This document shows positions 1-7,894 of a DNA stretch of 39,581 nt, in pieces. How positions within the stretch are numbered: the first letter of the stretch is position 1; each line of letters opens with the position of its first letter. A program made the translations under genes and the position numbers. Source of the stretch: Desulfotruncus alcoholivorax DSM 16058 (GTDB lineage Bacteria > Bacillota > Desulfotomaculia > Desulfotomaculales > Desulfallaceae); NCBI RefSeq assembly GCF_000430885.1, contig NZ_AUMW01000031.1, forward strand, positions 1 to 39,581. Reading direction: 5' to 3'. The notes below the pieces were generated by a model. That model was not told the origin of the DNA. It searched no databases and saw nothing but the letters and a program-made list of their open reading frames with translations.

Positions 1-207
1 TAGTTGGTGCGGGGATGTACCGTTACGGTACCCTTTCCTTTCGCTGGTACGCTCGTATGGCTCAGCTTGAAGTTGTTCGGTGGCTTGCGCCTGTAAGATT
101 TGGTTCAATACGGATTCCAACAGGGCTGCTACTCCAGAATCTTTGTTATTGCTTAAAAATAGACGGTGCAAAAGTTCCTGATTTACGGTAATCTGGTATT
201 GAGCCAT
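1..207 (-). CDS. IS256-family transposase, N-terminal part (runs off left edge)
   Basis: An open frame of 69 codons starts at ATG 207-205 and is still open at base 1. The ribosome binding site AGGAGG lies at 214-220. The peptide begins MAQYQITVNQELLHRLF and continues through GVAALLESVLNQIL to YERTSERKGYRNG. That is the usual start of Mutator/IS256-type DDE transposases: a short helical N-terminus followed by the basic R-x-YRNG segment. The catalytic DDE residues would lie outside the window, so activity cannot be judged. Family assignment rests on recognising this N-terminus and is fairly firm; the exact element is not identified. Confidence 0.85.
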   Translation of the reverse strand, partial: MAQYQITVNQELLHRLFLSNNKDSGVAALLESVLNQILQAQATEQLQAEPYERTSERKGYRNGTSPHQL

Positions 208-315
208 GCAAATTCCTCCTTTGTTAGGTTTGTTTTGGCAATTCAATTCTAACTGAGGAATTTGTCTGGCTCCAGTATTTTTTTGGAAACCTATTTTACA
301 CAATTATACGGACTT
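1..315 (-). mobile_element. IS256-type insertion sequence, one end only
   Basis: The transposase N-terminus at 1-207 is followed by about 100 non-coding bases. Near 296-314 lies TTTTACACAATTATACGGAC, which resembles the terminal inverted repeats of IS256-family elements. I place the end of the element at roughly 315. The other end and the target duplication lie outside the window, so the boundary is approximate. Confidence 0.55.
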
Positions 316-375
316 AACTGTATCCTGTGCGGTTATATTGGAATGTTTCATTGGGATAAACATATTTTGTTCGAA

Positions 376-415
376 CAAACCCAGGGCCATAAAACCCCGG
401 GTTTGTGTGTATTAT
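376..415 (+). terminator. possible rho-independent terminator hairpin
   Basis: CAAACCC at 376-382 pairs with GGGTTTG at 399-405. A partly paired GC-rich inner segment lies between, and a short T-rich run follows (TGTGTATTATTTAG). No intact gene lies directly upstream, so this may be the tail of a unit disrupted by the neighbouring insertion sequence. The T tract is weak. Confidence 0.35.
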
Positions 416-513
416 TTAGTTGATTATAACAGGCCCCGTTACCTTCTACATAGTTTTATAGCACTTTCAATGACAAGTTTTTACTAATTAAAGAAAAGGC
501 CGGCAGGATAGGG

Positions 514-639
514 GTGAAAAGTTATCAAGAACTGGCCGATGTATTTCTTACTGTTTTAATGCTAACTGCCCAGGCCAATTCCGCCAAGAGACTGGCTGAA
601 AAAATAATTGACAACTATTTTAAGGCAGAGTCAAGGTAA
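514..639 (+). CDS. hypothetical 41-residue protein
   Basis: GTG at 514 follows a purine-rich AGGATAGGG stretch and opens a frame ending at TAA 637-639. The peptide reads VKSYQELADVFLTVLMLT and ends near IIDNYFKAESR. It looks like two amphipathic helices. The frame is open further upstream, from a stop at 451, but has no better start codon. I do not recognise a family. It could be a small real gene or the tail of a longer gene damaged near the insertion sequence. Confidence 0.3.
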   Translation: MKSYQELADVFLTVLMLTAQANSAKRLAEKIIDNYFKAESR

Positions 640-731
640 CAAAAGCACGCTAAAATTTAACAAAGAGTCCATGAGGATCTTGTACCTGCGCGAAGGGAAA
701 ATCATCCTCTGTGGAAATTGTTAATAATTAT

Positions 732-746
732 TGATATTGATTATTG
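732..746 (+). promoter_or_regulatory. Fur/PerR-like operator candidate
   Basis: TGATATTGATTATTG matches 11 of the 14 defined positions of the 7-1-7 Fur consensus and 10 of 14 of the PerR consensus. It sits 30 bases before the ATG at 776. Rubrerythrin-type genes in clostridia are commonly under PerR control, which makes the position suggestive. The region is very AT-rich, so a chance match is quite possible. Confidence 0.3.
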
Positions 747-775
747 AATAATGGTTTTATCAATAGGAGACATAT

Positions 776-931
776 ATGTTATATGCATTTCTTCTTTTGT
801 TGCACTGCGCTTTAGGATGGACAGTTACCTTCACGCTTGAAATAACGGCACGGAGCCTGGAATTAAATTGTTATTTATTAAATTTCAATTTATTGCCGTC
901 ACTTTATTGCCTGTCGCTTGGCTTAATTTAA
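776..931 (+). pseudogene. N-terminus of a 7TM sensor-kinase region, cut off by a frameshift
   Basis: ATG 776 has a good ribosome binding site (TAGGAGA, 764-770) and starts MLYAFLLLLHCALGWTVTF, a hydrophobic helix. It then reads [10 protein letters not shown] and soon runs to TAA at 929-931. In a second frame, open from 841, the text continues sensibly as [20 protein letters not shown]. Joined across a one-base loss near 860-872, the two halves read like the N-terminal 7TM region of histidine kinases (HisKA_7TM type). The intact start codon and site therefore belong to a gene that is now frameshifted into the downstream chimeric frame. Confidence 0.5.
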
Positions 932-1452
932 TCTTGAGTTATGTTGGGTATGTCATATCTCGGAGAGAATGGGCCTTATTATCAGTCATTCCCGTTATTA
1001 CCAACATCATTGTTTGGCTTGTTCCCCGGCCCAACTGGTTCTGGAAGGAGTCCGGGCTAATGGATTATGATTACGGGTTCTGGTTTTATTATGTGACTGC
1101 GGAATTCAAGGGTGAAACCTGGGAGATGGGCGCGTATCTGGCCATGGCCCGGCAGGCCCAGCGGGAAGGTTATCCCGAGGTGGCCCTGGTGCTGGAATCC
1201 ATCGCCATGGACGAAGCTTGGCATGCCGCCCACTTCGCGGAGCTCAACGGGATCATCTCCGAAAGCACGAAAGAAAACATTGAAAAGATGCTCAAGGGTG
1301 AAATTATGGCCAACAATGGCAAAAGGGAAGCAGCGGTCAAGGCAAAGGAACTTGGCAACGACCACGCCCACGACGCTTTTGATGAGTCTTTCCGGGACGA
1401 AGCCAGGCATGCCCGCGCCCTGGAGGGGTTACTTAACCGGTACTTTAAGTAA
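868..1452 (+). CDS. rubrerythrin-like diiron protein fused to a 7TM sensor remnant
   Basis: The frame starts at TTG 868 only because of the upstream frameshift; it is open from 841. Residues 1-77 carry two to three hydrophobic segments ending in [10 protein letters not shown], which fits the HisKA_7TM family. From about residue 80 the text becomes [19 protein letters not shown], a rubrerythrin-type ferritin-like domain. Its expected ligands are present: Glu in KGETWE, the E-x-x-H of MDEAWH, Glu in KGEIMA, and the second E-x-x-H of RDEARH. No rubredoxin Cys motif is present. The diiron part is GC-rich and the part before it AT-rich, which points to recombination at about 1090-1105. Such domains act in peroxide or oxygen detoxification. 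Whether a membrane-anchored product is made is unknown. A terminator follows. Confidence 0.75.
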   Translation: MLFIKFQFIAVTLLPVAWLNLILSYVGYVISRREWALLSVIPVITNIIVWLVPRPNWFWKESGLMDYDYGFWFYYVTAEFKGETWEMGAYLAMARQAQREGYPEVALVLESIAMDEAWHAAHFAELNGIISESTKENIEKMLKGEIMANNGKREAAVKAKELGNDHAHDAFDESFRDEARHARALEGLLNRYFK

Positions 1453-1473
1453 AGGTTTAAAGATAGTTTAAAG

Positions 1474-1513
1474 ATATACGAAAGGGCTCATCAATATGAG
1501 CCTTTTCGTATAT
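1474..1513. terminator. bidirectional rho-independent terminator
   Basis: An 18-bp near-perfect stem (ATATACGAAAGGGCTCAT against ATGAGCCTTTTCGTATAT, one G-T pair) encloses a 4-base loop. It lies between the convergent diiron gene (stop 1452) and thiC (stop 1527). T-rich tracts lie on both sides, so it can end transcripts from both directions. Confidence 0.85.
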
Positions 1514-1526
1514 TTGATGTTAAAGT

Positions 1527-2822
1527 TTATATGATCTTGGCCCCGCTCAAAGCCTTGTTCATATTGCGCACAGCACACATTTTACCGCACATGGTACAGG
1601 AATCTTCGGCTTCAGGTTGGGATTCGGCCCTATAACGGCGGGCCTTTTCAGGGTCAATGGCCAATTCGAACATTTTAGCCCAATCAAGATCACGTCTGGC
1701 TTTGCTCATTTGGTTGTCCCACTGCCGTGCCCCCGGTATTCCCTTGGCTATATCAGCGGCGTGGGCGGCAATTCGTGATGCAATAATTCCTTCTTTCATG
1801 TCATCCAATGTGGGCAGGCGCAGGTGTTCAGCCGGAGTGACATAACAGAGAAAATCCGCGCCGTTTGCAGCGGCAATGGCGCCTCCGATAGCGCCGGTGA
1901 TATGATCGTAACCCGGCGCAATATCGGTGACCAGCGGACCCAAAACATAAAACGGGGCGCCGTGGCAGAGCTTTTTTTCTAGCAGCATGTTGGGGGCTAT
2001 CTCATTAAGGGCCATATGACCCGGGCCTTCAATCATTACCTGGACATCTTTCTGCCAGGCTCTTTCGGTCAGCTCGCCCAGCACGATCAATTCCTGTATT
2101 TGCGATGCGTCGGTGGCATCTTTAATACTGCCCGGACGGCAGGCATCCCCAAGGCTGATGGTTACATCAAAGCGGCGGCAGATTTCCAGCAAGTCGTCAA
2201 AGTATTCATAAAAAGGGTTTTCTTTGTTGTTTAGCTCCATCCAGGCAAAGAGCAGCGCTCCGCCCCTGGAAACAATATTGGTCAGACGGGGGTTATTTTT
2301 GAGCCTCCGGGCGGTTTCCCGGTTGATACCGGCATGGATGGTCATAAAGTCCACACCGTCACGGGCATGCTTTTCCACTACTCCCAGGAATTCTTCCGCG
2401 CTGATGTCTTCAAGTTCTTTATCATAAAAACCCACGGCGTCATATACCGGTACCGTGCCTATCGCAGCCGGTGAGAATTGAATCAACTTTTGCCTGAATT
2501 GCTCAGTCTTGCCGAAACAGCTTAAGTCCATAATGGCATCAGCCTTCATTGCAACAGCCCAGCGGGCTTTTTCCATCTCGGATGCAAAATCGCAGCAGTC
2601 CTTGGAAACTCCCAGGTTAACGTTTATTTTGGTTTTCAGCCCCCGGCCGATGCCGCAGGGTTCCAGGGAGGTATGATTAATATTTGCCGGAATAACAATA
2701 CTGCCCTGTGCAATGAGATCCCGGAGCACTTCTATATCAATGCATTCCTTCCTGGCTACAGATTCCATTTCTTTCGTTACTATACCTTTTCGGGCTGCCT
2801 CCATCTGAGTATTGTAAGACAT
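1527..2822 (-). CDS. thiC: phosphomethylpyrimidine synthase ThiC
   Basis: ThiC is a radical-SAM enzyme that rearranges aminoimidazole ribotide to hydroxymethylpyrimidine phosphate, the pyrimidine half of thiamin. The 431-residue length fits the shorter clostridial-type ThiC. Family segments include [17 protein letters not shown] near the N-terminus, [10 protein letters not shown] with its metal-binding His, and [20 protein letters not shown]. The C-terminal cluster motif C-T-M-C-G-K-M-C lies at about residues 409-416. ATG 2822 is preferred over the in-frame TTG at 2825 because AGGAGG (2831-2836) is 8 bases away. It lies 53 bases behind thiM on the same strand, so both are probably transcribed together under the TPP riboswitch. 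All key motifs are present. Confidence 0.96.
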   Translation of the reverse strand: MSYNTQMEAARKGIVTKEMESVARKECIDIEVLRDLIAQGSIVIPANINHTSLEPCGIGRGLKTKINVNLGVSKDCCDFASEMEKARWAVAMKADAIMDLSCFGKTEQFRQKLIQFSPAAIGTVPVYDAVGFYDKELEDISAEEFLGVVEKHARDGVDFMTIHAGINRETARRLKNNPRLTNIVSRGGALLFAWMELNNKENPFYEYFDDLLEICRRFDVTISLGDACRPGSIKDATDASQIQELIVLGELTERAWQKDVQVMIEGPGHMALNEIAPNMLLEKKLCHGAPFYVLGPLVTDIAPGYDHITGAIGGAIAAANGADFLCYVTPAEHLRLPTLDDMKEGIIASRIAAHAADIAKGIPGARQWDNQMSKARRDLDWAKMFELAIDPEKARRYRAESQPEAEDSCTMCGKMCAVRNMNKALSGAKII

Positions 2823-2875
2823 CAAATTTATCCTCCTTTTTTACCGGGACATGTTACCACGTCTGAAGTCTGATG

Positions 2876-3697
2876 CTAATATACGGTGACCCTGGCGCCG
2901 GAGATTATTTTGTCCGGAGAAAGGTCATATACCTGGTCGAACAAGGAGACCTTATATGAACCCGGCGGCAAGGGCCCCCTTAACGCTGCCTGCTCACCGG
3001 CAATGCCGAATGAGATCAGTGCGCCAGCGGCGGCGGTGAGCGGGTCGGGGCAAACAGCGGCAAAGGCGCCTGTTAGAGCGGTGGACATGCAGCCTGTTCC
3101 GGTAAGCCCGCCCATCATCCGGTGGCCGTTTTCAATGAGGACAGTCCGCCTGCCGTCGGACACGGCATCAATTTGGCCGGTAACGGCTACGGTCAATCCG
3201 AATTTTTCAGCCGCCAGCCGGGAAATCTCCCCGGGCCCGGCGGTTACCCCGGCAGCGTCGACGCCTTTGACGGTGGCGTCCAGCCCGGCCAAAACGGCTA
3301 TTTCCGCAGCGTTGCCGCGTAAAATGGTTACATTAATTTCATTGAGAATACGCAATGAACTCCTGGTCCGCAAGCTGGTGGCGCCCGCCCCCACCGGGTC
3401 CAGAACCACGGGGACCCCCAGCCGGTTGGCTTTCTTTCCGGCAATAATCATGCTCTCCACCAGTTCGGGTGTCAACGTGCCAATATTCAGCACCAGGGCG
3501 CCGGACAGGGCCACCATTTCCTCCACTTCCTCCCGGGCATGGGCCATTACCGGGGAGGCGCCTATATGGAGCAATATATTGGCGGTATCATTCATTACCA
3601 CCATATTGGTGATGTTGTGTATCAGAGGCCTGGTTTCTCTTATTTTCATCAAGCCGGCAGCAATATCTTGCAGCATTTTTTCCATATCACCGGTCAA
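2876..3697 (-). CDS. thiM: hydroxyethylthiazole kinase ThiM
   Basis: ThiM phosphorylates hydroxyethylthiazole, salvaging the thiazole half of thiamin. The 273-residue frame shows PLIHNITNMVVMNDTAN near the N-terminus, VPVVLDPVGAGATSLR in the middle, GNAAEIAVLAG, and TGTGCMSTALTGAF with the conserved Cys of the ribokinase-like family. The start is uncertain: TTG 3697 has a purine run (AAAGAAAGGA) directly against it, while in-frame ATG 3685 gives MEKMLQDI and has only GGTGAT ahead. The gene is first behind the TPP riboswitch and terminator. With thiC next, the unit makes the pyrimidine and salvages the thiazole. ThiE and ThiD are not in the window. Confidence 0.95.
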   Translation of the reverse strand: MTGDMEKMLQDIAAGLMKIRETRPLIHNITNMVVMNDTANILLHIGASPVMAHAREEVEEMVALSGALVLNIGTLTPELVESMIIAGKKANRLGVPVVLDPVGAGATSLRTRSSLRILNEINVTILRGNAAEIAVLAGLDATVKGVDAAGVTAGPGEISRLAAEKFGLTVAVTGQIDAVSDGRRTVLIENGHRMMGGLTGTGCMSTALTGAFAAVCPDPLTAAAGALISFGIAGEQAALRGPLPPGSYKVSLFDQVYDLSPDKIISGARVTVY

Positions 3698-3740
3698 TCC
3701 TTTCTTTATTTTAATCCTTCCGCTTACGGTCCAAGGTGAT

Positions 3741-3772
3741 CAAAAAACCGCAAACCCGTAGGGAATGCGGTT
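3741..3772 (-). terminator. riboswitch-controlled intrinsic terminator
   Basis: On the minus strand AACCGCA (3772-3766) pairs with TGCGGTT (3752-3746), with an inner CCC/GGG pairing, followed by six or more T. It lies between the TPP aptamer and thiM, as expected for transcription attenuation when thiamin pyrophosphate is bound. Confidence 0.85.
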
Positions 3773-3782
3773 AAACACAAAG

Positions 3783-3917
3783 AATCACATCACATCCCTT
3801 CGCTGGCATTATCCAGTACCCGTATAATACAGGCAGCGCTTGAGCAGCGCTCAGGTTCCAGGGTCTGCGGGTCTTTCCCGCACTCTCAGCTCCACACCAG
3901 GAACTCCCCTTGTGTTG
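3783..3917 (-). promoter_or_regulatory. TPP riboswitch (THI element) upstream of thiM-thiC
   Basis: Reading the minus strand, all conserved THI blocks occur in order: GGGGAG (near 3909-3904), CTGAGA (3889-3884), a P3a-like hairpin TGCGGGAAAGACCCGCA, ACCC, GAACCTGA (3858-3851), then CTGGATAATGCCAGCG and AAGGGA (ending at 3795). This is a diagnostic thiamin pyrophosphate aptamer. About 34 extra bases forming two hairpins sit between GAACCTGA and CTGGATAATG, where the consensus has about two bases. AACACAA at the 5' side (near 3917-3911) is complementary to TTGTGTT just before the terminator, so an outer closing stem is possible. The terminator placement suggests an OFF switch. Confidence 0.93.
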
Positions 3918-3939
3918 ATATGTAGTTGTTTTCCCATCA

Positions 3940-3968
3940 AGAATATCACAGTAATATTTCCGTGGCAA
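3940..3968 (-). promoter_or_regulatory. sigma-A-type promoter for the thi operon
   Basis: The minus strand carries TTGCCA (3968-3963), a 17-base spacer and TATTCT (3945-3940). It starts about 25 bases upstream of the riboswitch aptamer, so the transcript would begin near 3933. Spacing and place are right. The elements match the consensus only partly. Confidence 0.55.
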
Positions 3969-4074
3969 TAGTGTATTCAAAGACGTGCAAAAGTCATCTG
4001 TTTTGGCTTTCCGAGTTTGGTGCCTGAGCAATAGGGCGACCCGGTTTAAAAATCATTTGCTTCTGGCTCCAGTG

Positions 4075-7000
4075 CTATTTAGACTGGCGATACAGCCGTA
4101 CAATCTGTTCGCCCGGCTCAGTTCCCACTTCTTTTTTTAGGAGGCGCCGGTATTTGAGATATTGACTGCGGGCTGCATCCCGCTGTCCCTGCATAAGCAG
4201 GAGGCGGATAACCTCTCCTTGAGCCGTTTCGTGCAAAGGTTCCCGTTCGACAACTTCCTGCCATAGCTCCAGCGCCTCCGCTCTTCTGTCGTTTCTTTCG
4301 GCGTATTGAGCCAGCGTTACCAATACTTTAAGAAACTGCTGGCGTAGTTTTTCTCTGGCCGGCACCGGCCAGACGGCATAAGCGTCCTCAGCCAACAAAT
4401 CCCCGCGGTAGAGCCGGCAGGCTTCTCGCAAGTGAATCACAGCTTCTTCCGGTTCGGTTTCCAGCCGGTTAAAAGCTAAGTTGTAGGACTGGTTAAAGGC
4501 TGCCACATCCACTTCTTCCACCAGTCGCGCATCCAGGTAGATCATTCCGTCTCGTACAGCCACATACTCTATTTCCCTGGACAATCCGTCGTTGAGCATT
4601 TTCCGCAAAGCATAAAGGGTGACGTAAAAGGCGTTGGCAGCCTTTTCCGCTGTCAGATCCGGCCACAAAATGTCCATAATAACATCTTTAGGCACTGTTT
4701 GCCCCAGTCTGAGGGCGAGAAACTTCAATATAATTTTACTCTTGCGCCGGGGCCAATGCCGGTCATCCAGCCGTTCCCCTCCCCGGTAGATTTGAAAGGC
4801 GCCCAAACAGTAAATACGCAAGCGGGGGATATTTGCCGCCGGAATGTCCCCGGTTGGTGCAGGCCCACAGCAACCTGTAGCAGACCTGGTATCTTCAACC
4901 CGGCCGAAAGCTTTTGGGACAGCGGCGCAGGCTTGTTTCAGGACAAATTGACTTAGCTCTCTCTCCTGCTTGGCCAAGAACGAAAATTTACTGACATGTT
5001 GATTACACTTTTGTAGCAGAGCAGGTTCCGCTTCTCCAGTCCGGTGAAATAATCCGAAGAGCCGCCAAAAATCGGCCAGTGCCAGGTGGTATTCATCCCC
5101 CCAGGCGGAGAAGACAGAGGTTGCTTCAGCCAATAACTTCAGGCCGGTGTCAAGGTTCTCCCCGCCGGCCGCTATGATGGCGGAAGACAGATTCAACCTT
5201 GCCACGGCCTCCAGCCAGCGATCGTTTATTCCCCTGGCCATTTCTAAAGCATGCAGCGCCTCTTCCAAAGCAGGCCCTGTTTCACCCCGGAGGCGAAAAA
5301 CAGTACTACGCCCCAGTGACAGAACCAATTCGGCTTCCAGGTTGGGTTCGACCAGGGCCAATGCATCTGCTGCCTGGCCGTGTAGGAGTTCCGCCTTTCG
5401 GTAATTCGCTGAGTCCTGCAAACAATAGGCCCGGGCTTCGCCCAGGATGGACAGAACAGCAGTGATTGAAGCTGTTTCTTTTCCTTGGAAAAATTTCTGA
5501 GCCAACTGAAATTTCTTTATGGCCCCGCCCGGGTCGCACAGGCTGAGAAGGATTTCTCCACCGATCAAGAGGGATCGTGCCTTCAGGGGGACATTTCCGG
5601 AAACCTCCGCCACTTTGGCTGCCCGATCCACCAGTTGCCCGGCTTCCACGAAACAACTGCGCCGGCAGCAGTAGAAGAGTGCCCGGTCAAGGTAAACCTC
5701 CGCCTCTGCCGCCGTCTCCCCGGCAAGACGGTATTGATCAGTAGCCTTGTCAAAAAACCGGCGCGCCTGCTCCACATCCCCCATCCTTGCCGTCCAAACG
5801 GCCAGGTAGTGCAACACAACACCGCGCAGGCTGGGATCGGCAGAGTCAACCTCACCAAGGGCCTGGCGATACACAACCTTGGCATCCTGTTGTTCCCCTC
5901 TGGCTGAAAAGGCACTTCCTTGGGCACAGAGGGCCCGGGTCAGGCCGGTTGCATCACCCATCCGGCCAAAAGCCCCGGCGGCGCGGCGCAGCCAATCCAA
6001 TCCTTCCCGGTATTTGCCGGCCCGAACACAGGCTTCCCCATAATCCAGAAGGATTTCCGGAAAAACATCTGCTTTTTGACCGGGCAGTGCATTTAGCCAG
6101 GCACCCACGATCGCCAGGCGCCCCTGTCTGAGCAGCAGGGGCGCCATCTGCTGGAGAACCGGTCCGGCCCTGCCGAAGTCTCCTGCCGCAACCAGGTGGG
6201 GAAAAGCCTCCACCAATTTTCCTCGGGAAAGATAAAACCCGGCCGCCCGTTGCTGAGCGTCCCGGTAACTATCGACGTCTTCTTTTAGCCGGTTCAGCAG
6301 ATAATCGTAAAAGAGTTTGTGGTAGCGCAACTTGCCGGCCAGGCGTTCCACCGGAAGGCCGCGGTTGGATAGATATGCCACCAAGGTTGTCCCGTCCTTG
6401 CGGTCAAAAACATTGTCAAAGAGTTCTCCGTCCCACTCCGGGAAAACTGCCGTCTTGAGCAGAACCTCCCTGATCTCCGGGGGCTCTCCGGCCAAGATTT
6501 CTTCCATAATATCTTCGAAGAGGTATGGCAAGCCCTTTTCCTGCCTGAACCAGCTGCTGACGCCGGTCGGGCCGGCGCTGCCCGCCAGGGCTTGTCTGGC
6601 CAGTTGTAACCCCATTGGCCAGCCGGACAGCAGCTCCCAGATCTGCGCCACCGAATTCCGGGTTAAAGACGAGCTGGTCTCTCCTGCGAAAATTTGTTCT
6701 GCCTCCGCCAGGGTAAAACCCAGTTCCTCCCGGCCCAGCTCAATTGCACGCCCGGCTGCTGCCAGCCCCGGCAGCGCCCTGAGACGGAACCGGTTTCGGC
6801 TTAAAAGGATAAAACAGATCTGCGGCGGGAAGTGCTGAAGAAGGGAGTCCAGAACTTCTTTCACTTCTTCACTGCCGGCAACCGTATGATAATCCTCCAG
6901 GATCACCAGCAGTCCCTGCCCTTCCAGGCTGTCTTCCAGCATATCCGCTGCTTTTCCAATGAGCCTACCCCGGGCCTGCCAATGAACCTGCCGCATTATT

Positions 7001-7302
7001 TTCTCCTGCGCCAGGGCCTCCTTAAAGAACGGCAAACGGAGAGCCAAACCGTACAAAAGAAGTTGTAAAAAAGCCATCCCGTCACCATCGCCGCCGTCCA
7101 GGTTGAGCCATGCAAAAGGTTTCCGGACCCTGCGCACAAAACCGGCTGCCACGGTGCTCTTTCCGTAGCCGGCGCCTGCCACGACACAGGTGAGCCGCCT
7201 CTCCGGCCCGCCATCCAGCAACGCCAGCAAACGCTCCCGGGGCAGGTACCGGAATGGAAGTTCGGGAGGCCGGAATTTACTTTTGGGAAAAATATTCAAC
7301 AT
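4075..7302 (-). CDS. STAND ATPase/TPR transcription regulator with C-terminal winged helix and BTAD (MalT/SARP-like)
   Basis: A 1075-residue regulator. Residues 1-340 are a MalT-like STAND NTPase: opening FRPPELPFRYLPRERLLALL, P-loop GAGYGKST (43-50), Walker-B-like VILEDYH (133-139). About 350-800 is helical TPR-type sequence. From about residue 830 comes an OmpR-type winged helix (IYCLGAFQIYRGGERL, then WPRRKSKIILKFLALR). It is followed by a bacterial transcriptional activator domain ending LKKEVGTEPGEQIVRLY. The family integrates a ligand or protein signal by ATP-driven assembly. No LuxR-type helix-turn-helix is seen; DNA binding would use the SARP-like C-terminus. ATG 7302 has AGAGGGAAG ahead. 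The target genes are unknown; the neighbouring partner-switch genes are candidates by position only. Confidence 0.88.
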   Translation of the reverse strand: MLNIFPKSKFRPPELPFRYLPRERLLALLDGGPERRLTCVVAGAGYGKSTVAAGFVRRVRKPFAWLNLDGGDGDGMAFLQLLLYGLALRLPFFKEALAQEKIMRQVHWQARGRLIGKAADMLEDSLEGQGLLVILEDYHTVAGSEEVKEVLDSLLQHFPPQICFILLSRNRFRLRALPGLAAAGRAIELGREELGFTLAEAEQIFAGETSSSLTRNSVAQIWELLSGWPMGLQLARQALAGSAGPTGVSSWFRQEKGLPYLFEDIMEEILAGEPPEIREVLLKTAVFPEWDGELFDNVFDRKDGTTLVAYLSNRGLPVERLAGKLRYHKLFYDYLLNRLKEDVDSYRDAQQRAAGFYLSRGKLVEAFPHLVAAGDFGRAGPVLQQMAPLLLRQGRLAIVGAWLNALPGQKADVFPEILLDYGEACVRAGKYREGLDWLRRAAGAFGRMGDATGLTRALCAQGSAFSARGEQQDAKVVYRQALGEVDSADPSLRGVVLHYLAVWTARMGDVEQARRFFDKATDQYRLAGETAAEAEVYLDRALFYCCRRSCFVEAGQLVDRAAKVAEVSGNVPLKARSLLIGGEILLSLCDPGGAIKKFQLAQKFFQGKETASITAVLSILGEARAYCLQDSANYRKAELLHGQAADALALVEPNLEAELVLSLGRSTVFRLRGETGPALEEALHALEMARGINDRWLEAVARLNLSSAIIAAGGENLDTGLKLLAEATSVFSAWGDEYHLALADFWRLFGLFHRTGEAEPALLQKCNQHVSKFSFLAKQERELSQFVLKQACAAVPKAFGRVEDTRSATGCCGPAPTGDIPAANIPRLRIYCLGAFQIYRGGERLDDRHWPRRKSKIILKFLALRLGQTVPKDVIMDILWPDLTAEKAANAFYVTLYALRKMLNDGLSREIEYVAVRDGMIYLDARLVEEVDVAAFNQSYNLAFNRLETEPEEAVIHLREACRLYRGDLLAEDAYAVWPVPAREKLRQQFLKVLVTLAQYAERNDRRAEALELWQEVVEREPLHETAQGEVIRLLLMQGQRDAARSQYLKYRRLLKKEVGTEPGEQIVRLYRQSK

Positions 7303-7374
7303 ACGCAGACTTCCCTCTGGATAAATGTCGAATAAATGTATGTTTTATTGTGGTTATTCAGCATCTGTAACTGT

Positions 7375-7396
7375 TCAGGAGTCAGAAGTCAGGAGT
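7375..7396. repeat. short direct repeat TCAGGAGT-n6-TCAGGAGT
   Basis: TCAGGAGT occurs at 7375-7382 and again at 7389-7396, with the related CAGAAGT between them. The motif lies in the leader between rsbW and the STAND regulator. It may be a low-complexity relic or an operator. Nothing else supports a role. Confidence 0.35.
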
Positions 7397-7436
7397 AAGA
7401 ATGAGAGAACCGTCTCGGGACATTCTGAATACCTGA

Positions 7437-7464
7437 ATAGTATCATTTTATCAAATAATCCCAA
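7437..7464 (-). promoter_or_regulatory. candidate promoter for the STAND regulator gene
   Basis: The minus strand shows TTGGGA (7464-7459), a 16-base spacer and TACTAT (7442-7437). It lies just downstream of the rsbW stop and 135 bases before the regulator's ATG. It suggests the regulator can be transcribed apart from rsbW. The consensus match is moderate. Confidence 0.35.
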
Positions 7465-7468
7465 ACTC

Positions 7469-7894
7469 TTATTGCACGGGTAACTGCATGGTCAGCCGTA
7501 GCAGGTTCCCGTCAGGTAAGCGCATAACTTTTACTTCATGTACCAGGTTCAGGATCAGGTACAGCCCCCAACCCCTGGCTGCTTCAACTCCTTGGATCTT
7601 ATTTTGCAGAAAAGGCTCCGGGGAAGGAAAGGTAAAAGGAGGGCCGGTGTCTGTAACGTCTACTTCCAGGGAATCGGGGCCGGTCCGAAAAGTCAACTTT
7701 ATCATCAAGCAGGGGTCGTAACCGTGGGCGTGCTCCATGGCATTGAGACAAGCTTCGCTGACGGCAGTGGCCAGATCCATGGCAGCTTCATCCCCTGCGC
7801 CCTCAATTCGCGCCAGTTCCGCCGCCACCGACATCGCCACCTTCTCGTATCCTAGTTGGGAAGGAATTTTCAATTCAACAGTCGTCATCGCCAT
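7469..7894 (-). CDS. anti-sigma factor, RsbW-type serine kinase
   Basis: A GHKL-type ATPase of the RsbW/SpoIIAB kind, about 141 residues. The N-box reads AVSEACLNAMEHAHG, the G1 box VDVTDTGPPF, and the G2 box ARGWGLYLILNLV. Such proteins hold a sigma factor inactive, or another output, and phosphorylate a STAS partner. I choose ATG 7894 (MAMTTVELKIPSQ) because AGGGATGTGG lies before it. An in-frame ATG at 7933 would add 13 unlike residues. It is the kinase of a partner-switch set with the phosphatase and STAS genes upstream. No sigma factor gene is in the window, so the target is open. Confidence 0.9.
   Translation of the reverse strand: MAMTTVELKIPSQLGYEKVAMSVAAELARIEGAGDEAAMDLATAVSEACLNAMEHAHGYDPCLMIKLTFRTGPDSLEVDVTDTGPPFTFPSPEPFLQNKIQGVEAARGWGLYLILNLVHEVKVMRLPDGNLLRLTMQLPVQ

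Noticed and set aside
860-872. Programmed frameshift in the 7TM/diiron gene
   Set aside because: No slippery heptamer with a following stem is seen, and the gene is already chimeric; a plain mutation is more likely.
2886-3761. Plus-strand open frame (291 codons) opposite thiM
   Set aside because: Ser/Ala/Pro-rich shadow of a well-recognised gene.
3771-4031. Minus-strand 86-codon frame upstream of thiM
   Set aside because: It overlaps the complete TPP riboswitch and its promoter; the conserved blocks explain the sequence as RNA.
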